Shown here: piece after piece, positions 1 to 6,724 of the stretch
How the letters are laid out: every line of letters starts with the position of its first letter
Numbering within the stretch: the first letter of the stretch is position 1
Assembly: GCA_003164305.1 (NCBI GenBank)
Contig: PLSZ01000423.1
Coordinates: forward strand, 855 to 8,658
Reading direction: 5' to 3'
From: Acetobacteraceae bacterium
GTDB lineage: Bacteria; Pseudomonadota; Alphaproteobacteria; Acetobacterales; Acetobacteraceae
Length of the DNA stretch: 7,804 nucleotides
Translations under genes and position numbers: made by a program
The notes under the pieces: model-generated
What the model saw: only the letters and a program-made list of their open reading frames with translations
Databases searched by the model: none
Told to the model about the DNA's origin: nothing

Positions 1-1511
1 TCGCGGCCGCCCCAACTGGTGCCGGTCTTCCAGGCGATACCCGGGAGGCTAGAGTCCGGGAGCCGCTGCGTCAGCACCGCCGCGATCGCCTCCGCCGCCC
101 GAGGCTGCAAAAATGGGCCGCCAGTGGCTTTCGGCTCCGGCCGCATCCTGGGCCCGCCCGCCGAGCCATCGGTGGCCAACGCCGCGTACAATCCCGTCAG
201 ATCCCGCAATGTAATTCCGGCGCCACCCAAAGCGAGCGGCAACGATGGACCGGCGCCAGGCGGAAGGTGCAACGTGACTCCGGCCAACTTCAATCGCGCC
301 GCGAATTGCGCCGGCCCGACCTGATCCAGCAACGCCACCGCCGGCAGATTCAGCGACCGCCGCAGCGCCTCTCCCGCCGTCACCCCACCGGCGAAGCCGC
401 GGCTGAAATCTTCGGGAGCGTAGCCGCCAAAGTGCCGAGGCAAATCCTCTACCCGCGTGTCCGGCCCGGCGATGCCGTCCTCGAAGGCCATGGCATAGAT
501 GAACGGTTTCATCGCCGATCCGGGGGAGCGCACGGCCCGTGTCAGGTCCAGCGCGCCCGCTCGAGCCTCGCCCGGTGTTTCGCCTCCGGAAACCACGGCG
601 CGGATTTCCCGTGTCGCCGCGTCCACGACCAGCAGTGCGAGAGATGCCCGGTCCGGCAATCTCCGAGCCTGCTCGGACGCCAAGCGCTCCAACGCGAACT
701 GCAGCGGCAAATCCAGTGTCGTCGTCACGCGCGCCGGCCCCGCCAGTCCCGCGACGGCCTGCGGCGCATGCCGAGGCAACGGCAATCGCCGAAGCGGGAC
801 CTCGCCACCCGCCGACACCAGGATCCGGTCACGCACAGCGCGGGCCGCGTCAGGATGCCGGTCCGGTCGCAGTGCCTCCGGCCGCCGGGGTATCCCCACC
901 AGCAGCGCCGCCTGCGCCGCGTCCAGGTTCCGGGGCGATGCGCCGAACCACGCCATCGACCCAGCCCGCACACCCTCCAAATTCCCGCCATACGGCGCCA
1001 GGGTCAGCCAAATTCCTAGGATATCCCGCTTGGAGAAATGCCACTCGAGTTGCATCGCCCGCGCGATCTCGATCAGTTTCGACCGCACCGTTCGAGGCCG
1101 AGGCTCCAGCAACCGTGCCACCTGCATGGTCAAGGTGGACCCGCCCGACACGACCCGCCCGGCGCGCAGGTCCTGCACCGTCGCGCGCAGCAGAGCCAAC
1201 GGGTTCACCCCCGGGTGGTGCCAGAAATGCCGGTCCTCGGTCGCGACCAGCGTGTCCAGCAGCACCGGCGCCACGTCCTCGGTTGACGCACGGAATCGCC
1301 AAACCCCGCCGGGTGCCGGGAAGAGCGCCACGGTTCTGCCCTGGCGATCGAGAATCTCGGTGCCGGTCGTCGCCAGACGGCTCAGGTTCGGCGGGAAGGC
1401 CCGATCCAGCATGAACGCGGCGCCCAAACCGATCAGCACGATAAGCGCGGGCCACATCAGCCACTGGCGGCGGCGCGCGAAACCGATAAAACCGGGCGGT
1501 GAGGCGATCAC
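1..1511 (-). CDS. pbpC: Penicillin-binding protein 1C, bifunctional glycosyltransferase/transpeptidase (3' end outside window)
   Basis: Inner-membrane peptidoglycan synthase that polymerises lipid II and is expected to cross-link stem peptides in the periplasm. I translated 503 codons from the GTG at 1511, with no stop before the window edge. A basic start (RRR at 13-15) precedes one membrane anchor (about 18-35). Family GT51 glycosyltransferase motifs follow in order: TEDRHFWHHPG (catalytic Glu92), GGSTLTMQVAR (123-133), the R143/K145/E148 motif, a PYGGNLEG block (173-180), and AALLVGIPRRP (201-211). In the transpeptidase domain the SxxK box is Ser332-Lys335 (in SPGSAMKPF), SxN is 386-388 and KTGTS is 495-499. 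The GGSTLTMQ version and the pairing with an alpha-2-macroglobulin are typical of PBP1C rather than PBP1A/1B. E. coli PBP1C is about 770 residues, so the end of the transpeptidase domain and the usual C-terminal PBP1C domain probably lie beyond base 1. The start is set by the GTGA overlap with the macroglobulin stop; no frameshift was seen. Confidence 0.95.
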   Translation of the reverse strand, partial: MIASPPGFIGFARRRQWLMWPALIVLIGLGAAFMLDRAFPPNLSRLATTGTEILDRQGRTVALFPAPGGVWRFRASTEDVAPVLLDTLVATEDRHFWHHPGVNPLALLRATVQDLRAGRVVSGGSTLTMQVARLLEPRPRTVRSKLIEIARAMQLEWHFSKRDILGIWLTLAPYGGNLEGVRAGSMAWFGASPRNLDAAQAALLVGIPRRPEALRPDRHPDAARAVRDRILVSAGGEVPLRRLPLPRHAPQAVAGLAGPARVTTTLDLPLQFALERLASEQARRLPDRASLALLVVDAATREIRAVVSGGETPGEARAGALDLTRAVRSPGSAMKPFIYAMAFEDGIAGPDTRVEDLPRHFGGYAPEDFSRGFAGGVTAGEALRRSLNLPAVALLDQVGPAQFAARLKLAGVTLHLPPGAGPSLPLALGGAGITLRDLTGLYAALATDGSAGGPRMRPEPKATGGPFLQPRAAEAIAAVLTQRLPDSSLPGIAWKTGTSWGGR

Positions 1512-1528
1512 TCCGCGCCCAACACCTT
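1508..1528 (-). promoter_or_regulatory. Stop-start overlap (GTGA) and ribosome binding site coupling pbpC to the macroglobulin gene
   Basis: On the minus strand the GTG start of pbpC (1511-1509) shares bases with the TGA stop of the macroglobulin gene (1510-1508), a 4-base GTGA overlap. A weak Shine-Dalgarno-like AAGGTG lies at 1528-1523, inside the last codons of the upstream gene and 11 bases before the GTG. This arrangement implies co-transcription and translational coupling. It also decides the pbpC start, because no other start keeps both the basic N-terminus and the membrane anchor. Confidence 0.75.
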
Positions 1529-4500
1529 GATTCGCGCCACGCCCTGCCGCGCGAACACGCCTGGACGGTACATATCGCTCGCCTCCGCCCCCGGCAATTC
1601 GAATTCCCCGGGGGTCACCGCGCGCAGGTGTACCGCGACCCGGAAGCCCGGTGCGTCCGGCGGCAGCGACAGGACGGCCGCGTAACGATCGTCGGCGGCG
1701 GGCTGCGCCTCAGTGGCGGACAATTTGTCCAGCCACGCCATCCCCGGGACCGACCCCTCATTGAACGTTCCAATCACCTCCCACCCGGCGGGCAGGCCCT
1801 GCACCACCAGGGCGCGATGGTCCTGACCATCATCCGCCCGACCTTCCAGCAGCAAAACGAAGCTGTTGTTCTGTCGTAATGTATCCAGGTCGAGCGGTGT
1901 GCCGTCGTCATGCAGGAACTTCCGGGTGATCCGCATGCCTGCCCGCGCGGCCGGCGGCGCTTCAAGTGGCACTCCGGTGACAGAGACAGTCTGCCAAACC
2001 GGGCGATCCCCCAAATTACGAACCGTCACCGGCCCGGTCAGCGCGGCGATCACGGTCGCCGCGGCCGGCAACGCGTTGCCCTCGATCTGAACGCGCGTCG
2101 GCTGCCCGTCCTTGCCGAGCACGGCCGCCGCCGCGACGGCCCAGGCTTCCTCCTGGGTGGAGAGATAAACAGAGCGGAGATCGGCGCCGGGCAACGAGGC
2201 GATCAGCGCCGCCAAACGATCCGGCAACAGCCCGCTCTCCTTCAGCAACACCACCGTCGCAAGTTGATCGCGCAAGGCCGATCCATAGTCCTTGTACCAG
2301 AACTTCCGCGCCGGAGCGGCCAACGCCGCGGTGAACGCTGCCTCAGCCCGCGGCCGATCTTGCGCCAGCATCAACGCGGCCCCGACTTGCGCCTTCGCCA
2401 ACGGCGTCGGCAGAGCGTTCACGTCCTCCGCCAACACCCGCGCCGCGCCGGGCCGGCCTTGCCCCGCCCGCGCCAGCACATACAAGCGATACGCCTGCGC
2501 CGATTTGGCCTCGGGCGAGTCGCCTTCCTCATCCGCCGAGTCCCCGAGGAACTTCAACGCGTCGGTCATCGCCTGATCCGGAACCACCGCGCCGGCGGCT
2601 TTCGCGCGCAGCAGGAAATCGACGGCGTAAGGGGTCAGCCATGGTTCCGCTTCACCCGACGCGGACCACAATGCGAAGCCGCCGTCGAAACGCTGACGGT
2701 CCAGCACGGACGCGACGGCCGTCTGCAACCGCCCCGCCCGGTCGTCGCCCGCCATAGGCCCGTCGGGCAGCACCGCCAAGGGGAACCCCCGGCTTGTGGT
2801 CTGCTCCAGGCAAGACCACGGATAATTCGCCAGAGCCTGGACGATGCCCGCGGCGTCATAGCGTACTGGCCCGCCAAAGATCGCCGCCGCCTTCCAGGTA
2901 CCCGGAATGAAGCGGTCCGTCGCCGGCGCGATCCGGGAATCCGTTCCGGGGGCGAGTTCCGTACTCGCGACGATCGATCCCAGCCCTCGCGACGGACGCA
3001 CGGTGATCGCCGTATCGCGTAGCAGATTGAACCCACCGGGGCCGGTAATCCGCAATTTCACCACGCCGCGACCGGCGCCTGTGGCATGCAACACCGTTCC
3101 CGGCACCGCCCGCTGACCCGGTTCCAATATGGCGGACACCGTGTCCGCGCCTTGCACCGCCAAGGGCCCTTCCGTGCTGATCACCGCCTTCGCCTCGCCC
3201 GCCGGCAGATCGATGTTCTGCAGCAGCACCGCCAACCGAGCATCATCGCCGGGCGCCAGGAACCGCGGCAGCAGTGCCTCGGCGATCAGCGGATCGCGCA
3301 CGATCAGGTCGGTCGCCGCGGCGCCGATCTTGCTGCCCTGCCAGGCCACGACCATCAGCCGCACCTGACCGTTGAAGTCGGGAATGTCGAGCGGGATCGT
3401 CGCCGTGCCGTCCGCTCCCGCCTGCACCGGGGGCGTGAACAGAGTCACCGTGCGGATCGGAATATCCGGCAACGGCGTGCCGCCATCGTCGCCGCCCTGC
3501 TTCAGCAACGTCGCCTCGCCTTCGCCAGGCGCGATCAGGCGCCCCCAGTCGTCGCGGATATCCAACCCCAGTCGCCGGCGGGCCAGGAAGTGCGCCGCCG
3601 GGTCCGGAGACGCAAAGCGCGTCAGGCGCAGAATCCCCTCATCCACCACCGCCATCGTCAGCCACGCGCCGGGAACGGCCTTTACCGGCACCAGAAGGCG
3701 GCCGCGCGGCAAGGTTTTCTCGGGCGCCACGATGCTGACCGCCATGGTTCGCGCCGAGGGATCGACGCCAACCCAGGTCAGTCCCAAAGCGCGGCCCGGC
3801 CGGTTCCCGGTACCGCCACGGAACACGTGAACGGCGACATAGGCCCCGGGCCCCCAACTCGCGTCCACTGGCACATCGACGATGGTGCCGCCCTCGGGCA
3901 CCGAGAGGTTACGCGACGCCAACACCTTGTCGGACAGCACCAGCAATGTCGCCTCACCGGCGAACGGCGGAGCGATGTGGATGCGCACCGATTGGCCCAC
4001 CGGCACCGACTTGCGATCGGCCGAGACGTCGACTCGATCCGGCACGTCGGGGCTATCGCTCGACGCCCACCCGGAACGGAAACGGTATGAGGTGATCGCC
4101 ATCCCACCCGCCTGCGCCACCTCGATCCGATAGCGGCCGAAATCGAGCCGCTTCGTGAAACGGAGCGGCTGTCCGTCGGAAATCGCGATATCCCGCGTCT
4201 CCATCGGCTCATCCTTCCAGACCGTCTCGTAGCGCGCCAACGAGCCGCGCATGACCATCCGCCAGTCCGGCCGTTCCCGCACCAGCCGCAGCTTCGCCGT
4301 GAGCGCGGCGCGAGAGCCGTCCGGCGTCACCGCCGCGATGTCGAACCCCGCCTCGGTCTGCGCGTCCACCGCGTCGTCCGGAAACAACGGCTTGATCCCG
4401 ATCGACAACCCAGGCGGCCGCACCGGAACCGACACGCTGGTGCGTGACGCGCGGCCGGACGGATCGTCAACCTCGACATCGATCTCGGCCTTCACCGGCC

Positions 4501-6610
4501 GCGTCACGTCGGGCGCTTTGTCGATGGTCACCGGCAGTGTCGTGTGCCCATCGGCGTCGGTATCGGGCATCTCCAGTTCGCGTGAGTCGGGGGCGTAGGT
4601 CTCATCCACCAGACCGATGCGATAGCCCGCCAGCGCCGGAAATGGGTCGGGATCGACGACCAGCCGCAATGTCGCCTTGCCGGTCAGCCCGGACGCCGGG
4701 GCGCCGTACAGAAACCGCGCCGAGACCGGGATTTGCGCCGCCTGCCCAGGAATCAGGAGGGACGGGAGCGGGCCGGCCTCCACCGCCATTCGGTCGGGGA
4801 CAAAGGCATCGACCCGGAAATCCGTCGAGCCGATGGGCGGCGCCTTCGGATCGGCGTTGATTTCAACGTGCCACATTCCCGCGGAGGCACCCGACGACAA
4901 CACCACTGGCAAGTACACCGACGCGTCGCCGGTTCTGGGCGGCGTGGTCCGCAGGAAAACCTGCCCGTTCGGCCGTTTCACGGTCACGGTCGCCGGAATA
5001 TCCAGTGGTTGGCCCGCCGCGTCACGCACCATCGCCATCACCTGGACGGTCTCGCCCGGCCGATAGATTCCGCGATCCAGCCAGACGAACGCATCCATCG
5101 GGCCAGGATGCGGCACGCCCTCCACTCCGCGATCGGACAGGTCGAACGACGCGACGTTCAGGTCCAACGCCGCGAAATCGTCATCCGCGCCGAACGCGTG
5201 CACCGCGGCCGGTGCCTGCGGACCCTCGCCCAACATTAACGGTTGCGGGAAACGAGCGAACCCCTGTGCGTCCGTCCGCGTCTCCGCCAGAATATCGTTG
5301 TTGTGCGCGAACAGTTGCAGTCGCACGTCGGCGCGCGGCTTCGCGTCCGAGTAACCGCGCACCTGCACCGTCAGCCCATCCGATCCGCGCCAGATCGTCG
5401 GCGCCAGATCGGTCCGCAGAATGATCTGCACCGCCGAGGCGTCGTCGTCCTTGCTCGTGCCATCGCCAGGCGCCGCGATCAGCGCGTACAAACCTGGCCC
5501 GGAGTTCGTCAGAGCGTCGGGAAAGGGCAGGACGGTGCGGGAGGGTTTGTTCTCCTCCCATTTCGTCACCTGAGCGCTGCCGGTCCAGACTTCGCGGCCT
5601 GAGCTCTCGGCGATGTTGTTGGCGCGCCAGACGTCGATGTCCTCACCCAGTTTCGCCTGCCGCAAATACTCGACGACATTGCGTTCGGTCAGCCGGATCA
5701 GCCGCAACGACACCGCCGAAAGGTTGACCGTGGTCATGGTGACCGACGGGGCCTGACCGCGCGGCAATACGAACACTCGCGTATCGAAAACGATGCGCCG
5801 CGGCAGGTTGGGGATCGCGATCGGCAGCGCGGTCTCCTTGATCAGGGTCAGTCCGCCCTCGCCGGGCATTCCGGCCCGCAGCGTGATGCGCGTCGTGGTG
5901 CCGGGCGGCAGACCGGAGACGCAGATCTGATCGCCCTCCCGGGTCACCGCGCTGTTTGGCACCGGCGGCGTCAGGCGAACCCAATCGCCTGGTGCGAAAT
6001 CGGACCGGCGCACCGGCGGCACGGTGAATTCCACGCAGGCGCGTGGCGGATCGGCATCGGTTTCGGTCCGCACCCGACGTACCAGCACGCCCACCGCACG
6101 CTGCATGTCCGCAAGCGACTTCAGATAGGCCGGATTATCCGGCGCCCGCTCCACCACCGCCTGCCACACGAGCACCGCCTGGTTGTCCCGATCCAGCGCA
6201 TGCAGAGCGTCGGCCATCAACAGCAGACCGGGGATTTCCGTCGTCCCCGCCTCGCTATGCGTGAAGCCCATCCAGGCGGCGAACAACGCCTGCCGCGCAT
6301 CTGGCGGAGTGCGCTTCAAGTGCCCCGTCGCCAAATCGAGAAACTGTTTTCCGGTCGCATCACCCTGGGCCACGCGCGTCTCGAGCGCGGTCACCGCGGC
6401 GCTCCAGTCCTGCTTCGCGATGGCGGCGGCGGCCTGTTGCTCGGCGGCGCGGCGCGCCGCGGGCGTGCCACCCGCGGGAAACCGTTTCGTCAGGTTGGCG
6501 ACGTACGCCTGCGAGTCACGTTGCAGACCGGGAAGTTCCAAGGTTTCCGCGCGGGACGGAGTCACGCCCAGAAGAATAAAGGCGAGCAAAACTAAGATGC
6601 GGACTGCCAT
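1508..6610 (-). CDS. yfhM: Bacterial alpha-2-macroglobulin (YfhM type) with thioester, periplasmic protease trap
   Basis: A 1700-residue secreted macroglobulin. The family traps proteases: cleavage of a bait region exposes a Cys-Gln thioester that bonds covalently to the attacker. Visible order: signal peptide 1-21 (cleavage after SRA, no lipobox Cys); alpha-helical TPR-like segment about 50-175; macroglobulin domains with Cys192 and Cys230, probably a disulfide; an MG3-like domain about 265-370; MG2 with GIYRPGETV (Tyr516); bait-region domain about 850-995 ending VVDEGIL (988-994); bait-like linker 1027-1053; central A2M domain starting TVTLFTPPV (1054-1062); thioester domain with CLEQ, Cys1267 to Gln1270, within NYPWSCLEQTTSR; and a C-terminal MG10-like domain about 1563-1700. 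Those three Cys are the only ones in the mature protein. The start at 6610 has a good Shine-Dalgarno and begins directly at the signal peptide; the in-frame ATG 28 codons upstream does not. It is 47 residues longer than E. coli YfhM (about 1653), which is a lipoprotein. The gene overlaps pbpC downstream. Family assignment is very secure; domain edges are approximate. Confidence 0.95.
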   Translation of the reverse strand: MAVRILVLLAFILLGVTPSRAETLELPGLQRDSQAYVANLTKRFPAGGTPAARRAAEQQAAAAIAKQDWSAAVTALETRVAQGDATGKQFLDLATGHLKRTPPDARQALFAAWMGFTHSEAGTTEIPGLLLMADALHALDRDNQAVLVWQAVVERAPDNPAYLKSLADMQRAVGVLVRRVRTETDADPPRACVEFTVPPVRRSDFAPGDWVRLTPPVPNSAVTREGDQICVSGLPPGTTTRITLRAGMPGEGGLTLIKETALPIAIPNLPRRIVFDTRVFVLPRGQAPSVTMTTVNLSAVSLRLIRLTERNVVEYLRQAKLGEDIDVWRANNIAESSGREVWTGSAQVTKWEENKPSRTVLPFPDALTNSGPGLYALIAAPGDGTSKDDDASAVQIILRTDLAPTIWRGSDGLTVQVRGYSDAKPRADVRLQLFAHNNDILAETRTDAQGFARFPQPLMLGEGPQAPAAVHAFGADDDFAALDLNVASFDLSDRGVEGVPHPGPMDAFVWLDRGIYRPGETVQVMAMVRDAAGQPLDIPATVTVKRPNGQVFLRTTPPRTGDASVYLPVVLSSGASAGMWHVEINADPKAPPIGSTDFRVDAFVPDRMAVEAGPLPSLLIPGQAAQIPVSARFLYGAPASGLTGKATLRLVVDPDPFPALAGYRIGLVDETYAPDSRELEMPDTDADGHTTLPVTIDKAPDVTRPVKAEIDVEVDDPSGRASRTSVSVPVRPPGLSIGIKPLFPDDAVDAQTEAGFDIAAVTPDGSRAALTAKLRLVRERPDWRMVMRGSLARYETVWKDEPMETRDIAISDGQPLRFTKRLDFGRYRIEVAQAGGMAITSYRFRSGWASSDSPDVPDRVDVSADRKSVPVGQSVRIHIAPPFAGEATLLVLSDKVLASRNLSVPEGGTIVDVPVDASWGPGAYVAVHVFRGGTGNRPGRALGLTWVGVDPSARTMAVSIVAPEKTLPRGRLLVPVKAVPGAWLTMAVVDEGILRLTRFASPDPAAHFLARRRLGLDIRDDWGRLIAPGEGEATLLKQGGDDGGTPLPDIPIRTVTLFTPPVQAGADGTATIPLDIPDFNGQVRLMVVAWQGSKIGAAATDLIVRDPLIAEALLPRFLAPGDDARLAVLLQNIDLPAGEAKAVISTEGPLAVQGADTVSAILEPGQRAVPGTVLHATGAGRGVVKLRITGPGGFNLLRDTAITVRPSRGLGSIVASTELAPGTDSRIAPATDRFIPGTWKAAAIFGGPVRYDAAGIVQALANYPWSCLEQTTSRGFPLAVLPDGPMAGDDRAGRLQTAVASVLDRQRFDGGFALWSASGEAEPWLTPYAVDFLLRAKAAGAVVPDQAMTDALKFLGDSADEEGDSPEAKSAQAYRLYVLARAGQGRPGAARVLAEDVNALPTPLAKAQVGAALMLAQDRPRAEAAFTAALAAPARKFWYKDYGSALRDQLATVVLLKESGLLPDRLAALIASLPGADLRSVYLSTQEEAWAVAAAAVLGKDGQPTRVQIEGNALPAAATVIAALTGPVTVRNLGDRPVWQTVSVTGVPLEAPPAARAGMRITRKFLHDDGTPLDLDTLRQNNSFVLLLEGRADDGQDHRALVVQGLPAGWEVIGTFNEGSVPGMAWLDKLSATEAQPAADDRYAAVLSLPPDAPGFRVAVHLRAVTPGEFELPGAEASDMYRPGVFARQGVARIKVLGAE
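2801..2812 (-). other. Thioester motif CLEQ codons of the macroglobulin
   Basis: These codons encode Cys-Leu-Glu-Gln, residues 1267-1270. In thioester-containing macroglobulins and complement proteins the Cys side chain and the last Gln form the internal thioester. The flanks (NYPWS before, TTSRGFPL after) match the bacterial YfhM pattern. An intact motif indicates the covalent trapping class, not the thioester-less YfaS-type paralogues. Confidence 0.9.
3452..3532 (-). other. Probable bait region of the macroglobulin (residues about 1027-1053)
   Basis: Between the conserved DDWGRLI segment (1020-1026) and TVTLFTPPV (1054-1062) lies a 27-residue stretch rich in Gly, Asp, Glu and Pro, with GEGEATLLKQGGDDGG at its core. 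Its position and low-complexity, flexible character match the bait region of bacterial macroglobulins. The cut sites inside cannot be assigned from sequence alone; Lys1037, the nearby Leu pair and Arg1053 are candidates. Confidence 0.55.
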
Positions 6611-6616
6611 CGCACG

Positions 6617-6623
6617 TTTCCCT
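6617..6623 (-). promoter_or_regulatory. Ribosome binding site of the macroglobulin gene
   Basis: AGGGAAA on the minus strand, with AGGGA ending 8 bases before the ATG at 6610. It supports the start at the signal peptide (MAVRILVLL) over the in-frame ATG at 6694, which would bury the signal sequence behind 28 basic residues. Confidence 0.75.
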
Positions 6624-6638
6624 GGTCGTATTGGCCAC

Positions 6639-6669
6639 TTTATAGCAGAGCGCGTGATCGATGGGGCAA
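6639..6669 (-). promoter_or_regulatory. Candidate sigma-70 promoter for the macroglobulin-pbpC operon
   Basis: On the minus strand a TATAAA -10 box (6644-6639; 5 of 6 to consensus) stands 19 bases after a TTGCCC -35 box (6669-6664; 4 of 6). The spacing is longer than the ideal 17, so the -35 assignment is weak. An A+T-rich hexamer is conspicuous in this GC-rich DNA. Transcription would start near 6632 and leave a leader of about 20 bases carrying the Shine-Dalgarno. Confidence 0.4.
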
Positions 6670-6683
6670 TGAACATGGTCACG

Positions 6684-6702
6684 CGATCGCGCACCGCGAT
6701 CG
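6684..6702. repeat. Perfect 8-bp inverted repeat with 3-base loop in the intergenic gap
   Basis: CGATCGCG (6684-6691), loop CAC, then CGCGATCG (6695-6702). It lies 22 bases after the rhodanese-like stop and just upstream of the candidate macroglobulin promoter. No T-run follows on either strand, so it is not a standard intrinsic terminator. It could be a weak terminator, an mRNA 3'-end stabiliser for the upstream gene, or an operator for the downstream operon. Confidence 0.5.
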
Positions 6703-6713
6703 GACCGGATCGT

Positions 6714-6724
6714 CCTCGGCGAGG
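6714..6724. repeat. Short palindrome directly after the rhodanese-like gene stop
   Basis: CCTCGGCGAGG on the plus strand (CCTCGCCGAGG on the minus strand) starts at the base next to the TGA. It can form a 4-bp stem with a 3-base loop. Together with the larger hairpin at 6684-6702 it might help end or stabilise the upstream transcript. There is no T-tract, and chance is likely in DNA this GC-rich. Confidence 0.25.

Noticed and set aside
850..1464. A 204-codon minus-strand frame overlapping pbpC in another phase
   Set aside because: Low-complexity Gly/Arg/Ala composition. The pbpC phase on the same strand is clearly the coding one.
499..1530. A 343-codon plus-strand open frame antisense to pbpC
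   Set aside because: It is rich in Arg, Ser, Ala and Pro with no recognisable domain, as expected for a shadow frame in GC-rich DNA. The opposite strand carries all PBP1C motifs.
1910..3022. A 370-codon plus-strand open frame antisense to the macroglobulin
   Set aside because: Arg/Gln/His-rich shadow composition with no domain or plausible start, opposite the thioester domain codons.
6683..6690. GCGATCGC octamer identical to the cyanobacterial HIP1 repeat
   Set aside because: A palindromic GC-rich octamer is expected by chance in DNA like this, and the proteins do not look cyanobacterial.
6611..6694. A 28-codon N-terminal extension of the macroglobulin from the ATG at 6694
   Set aside because: It would place basic residues before the signal peptide and overlap the candidate promoter. 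The ATG at 6610 has a proper Shine-Dalgarno.
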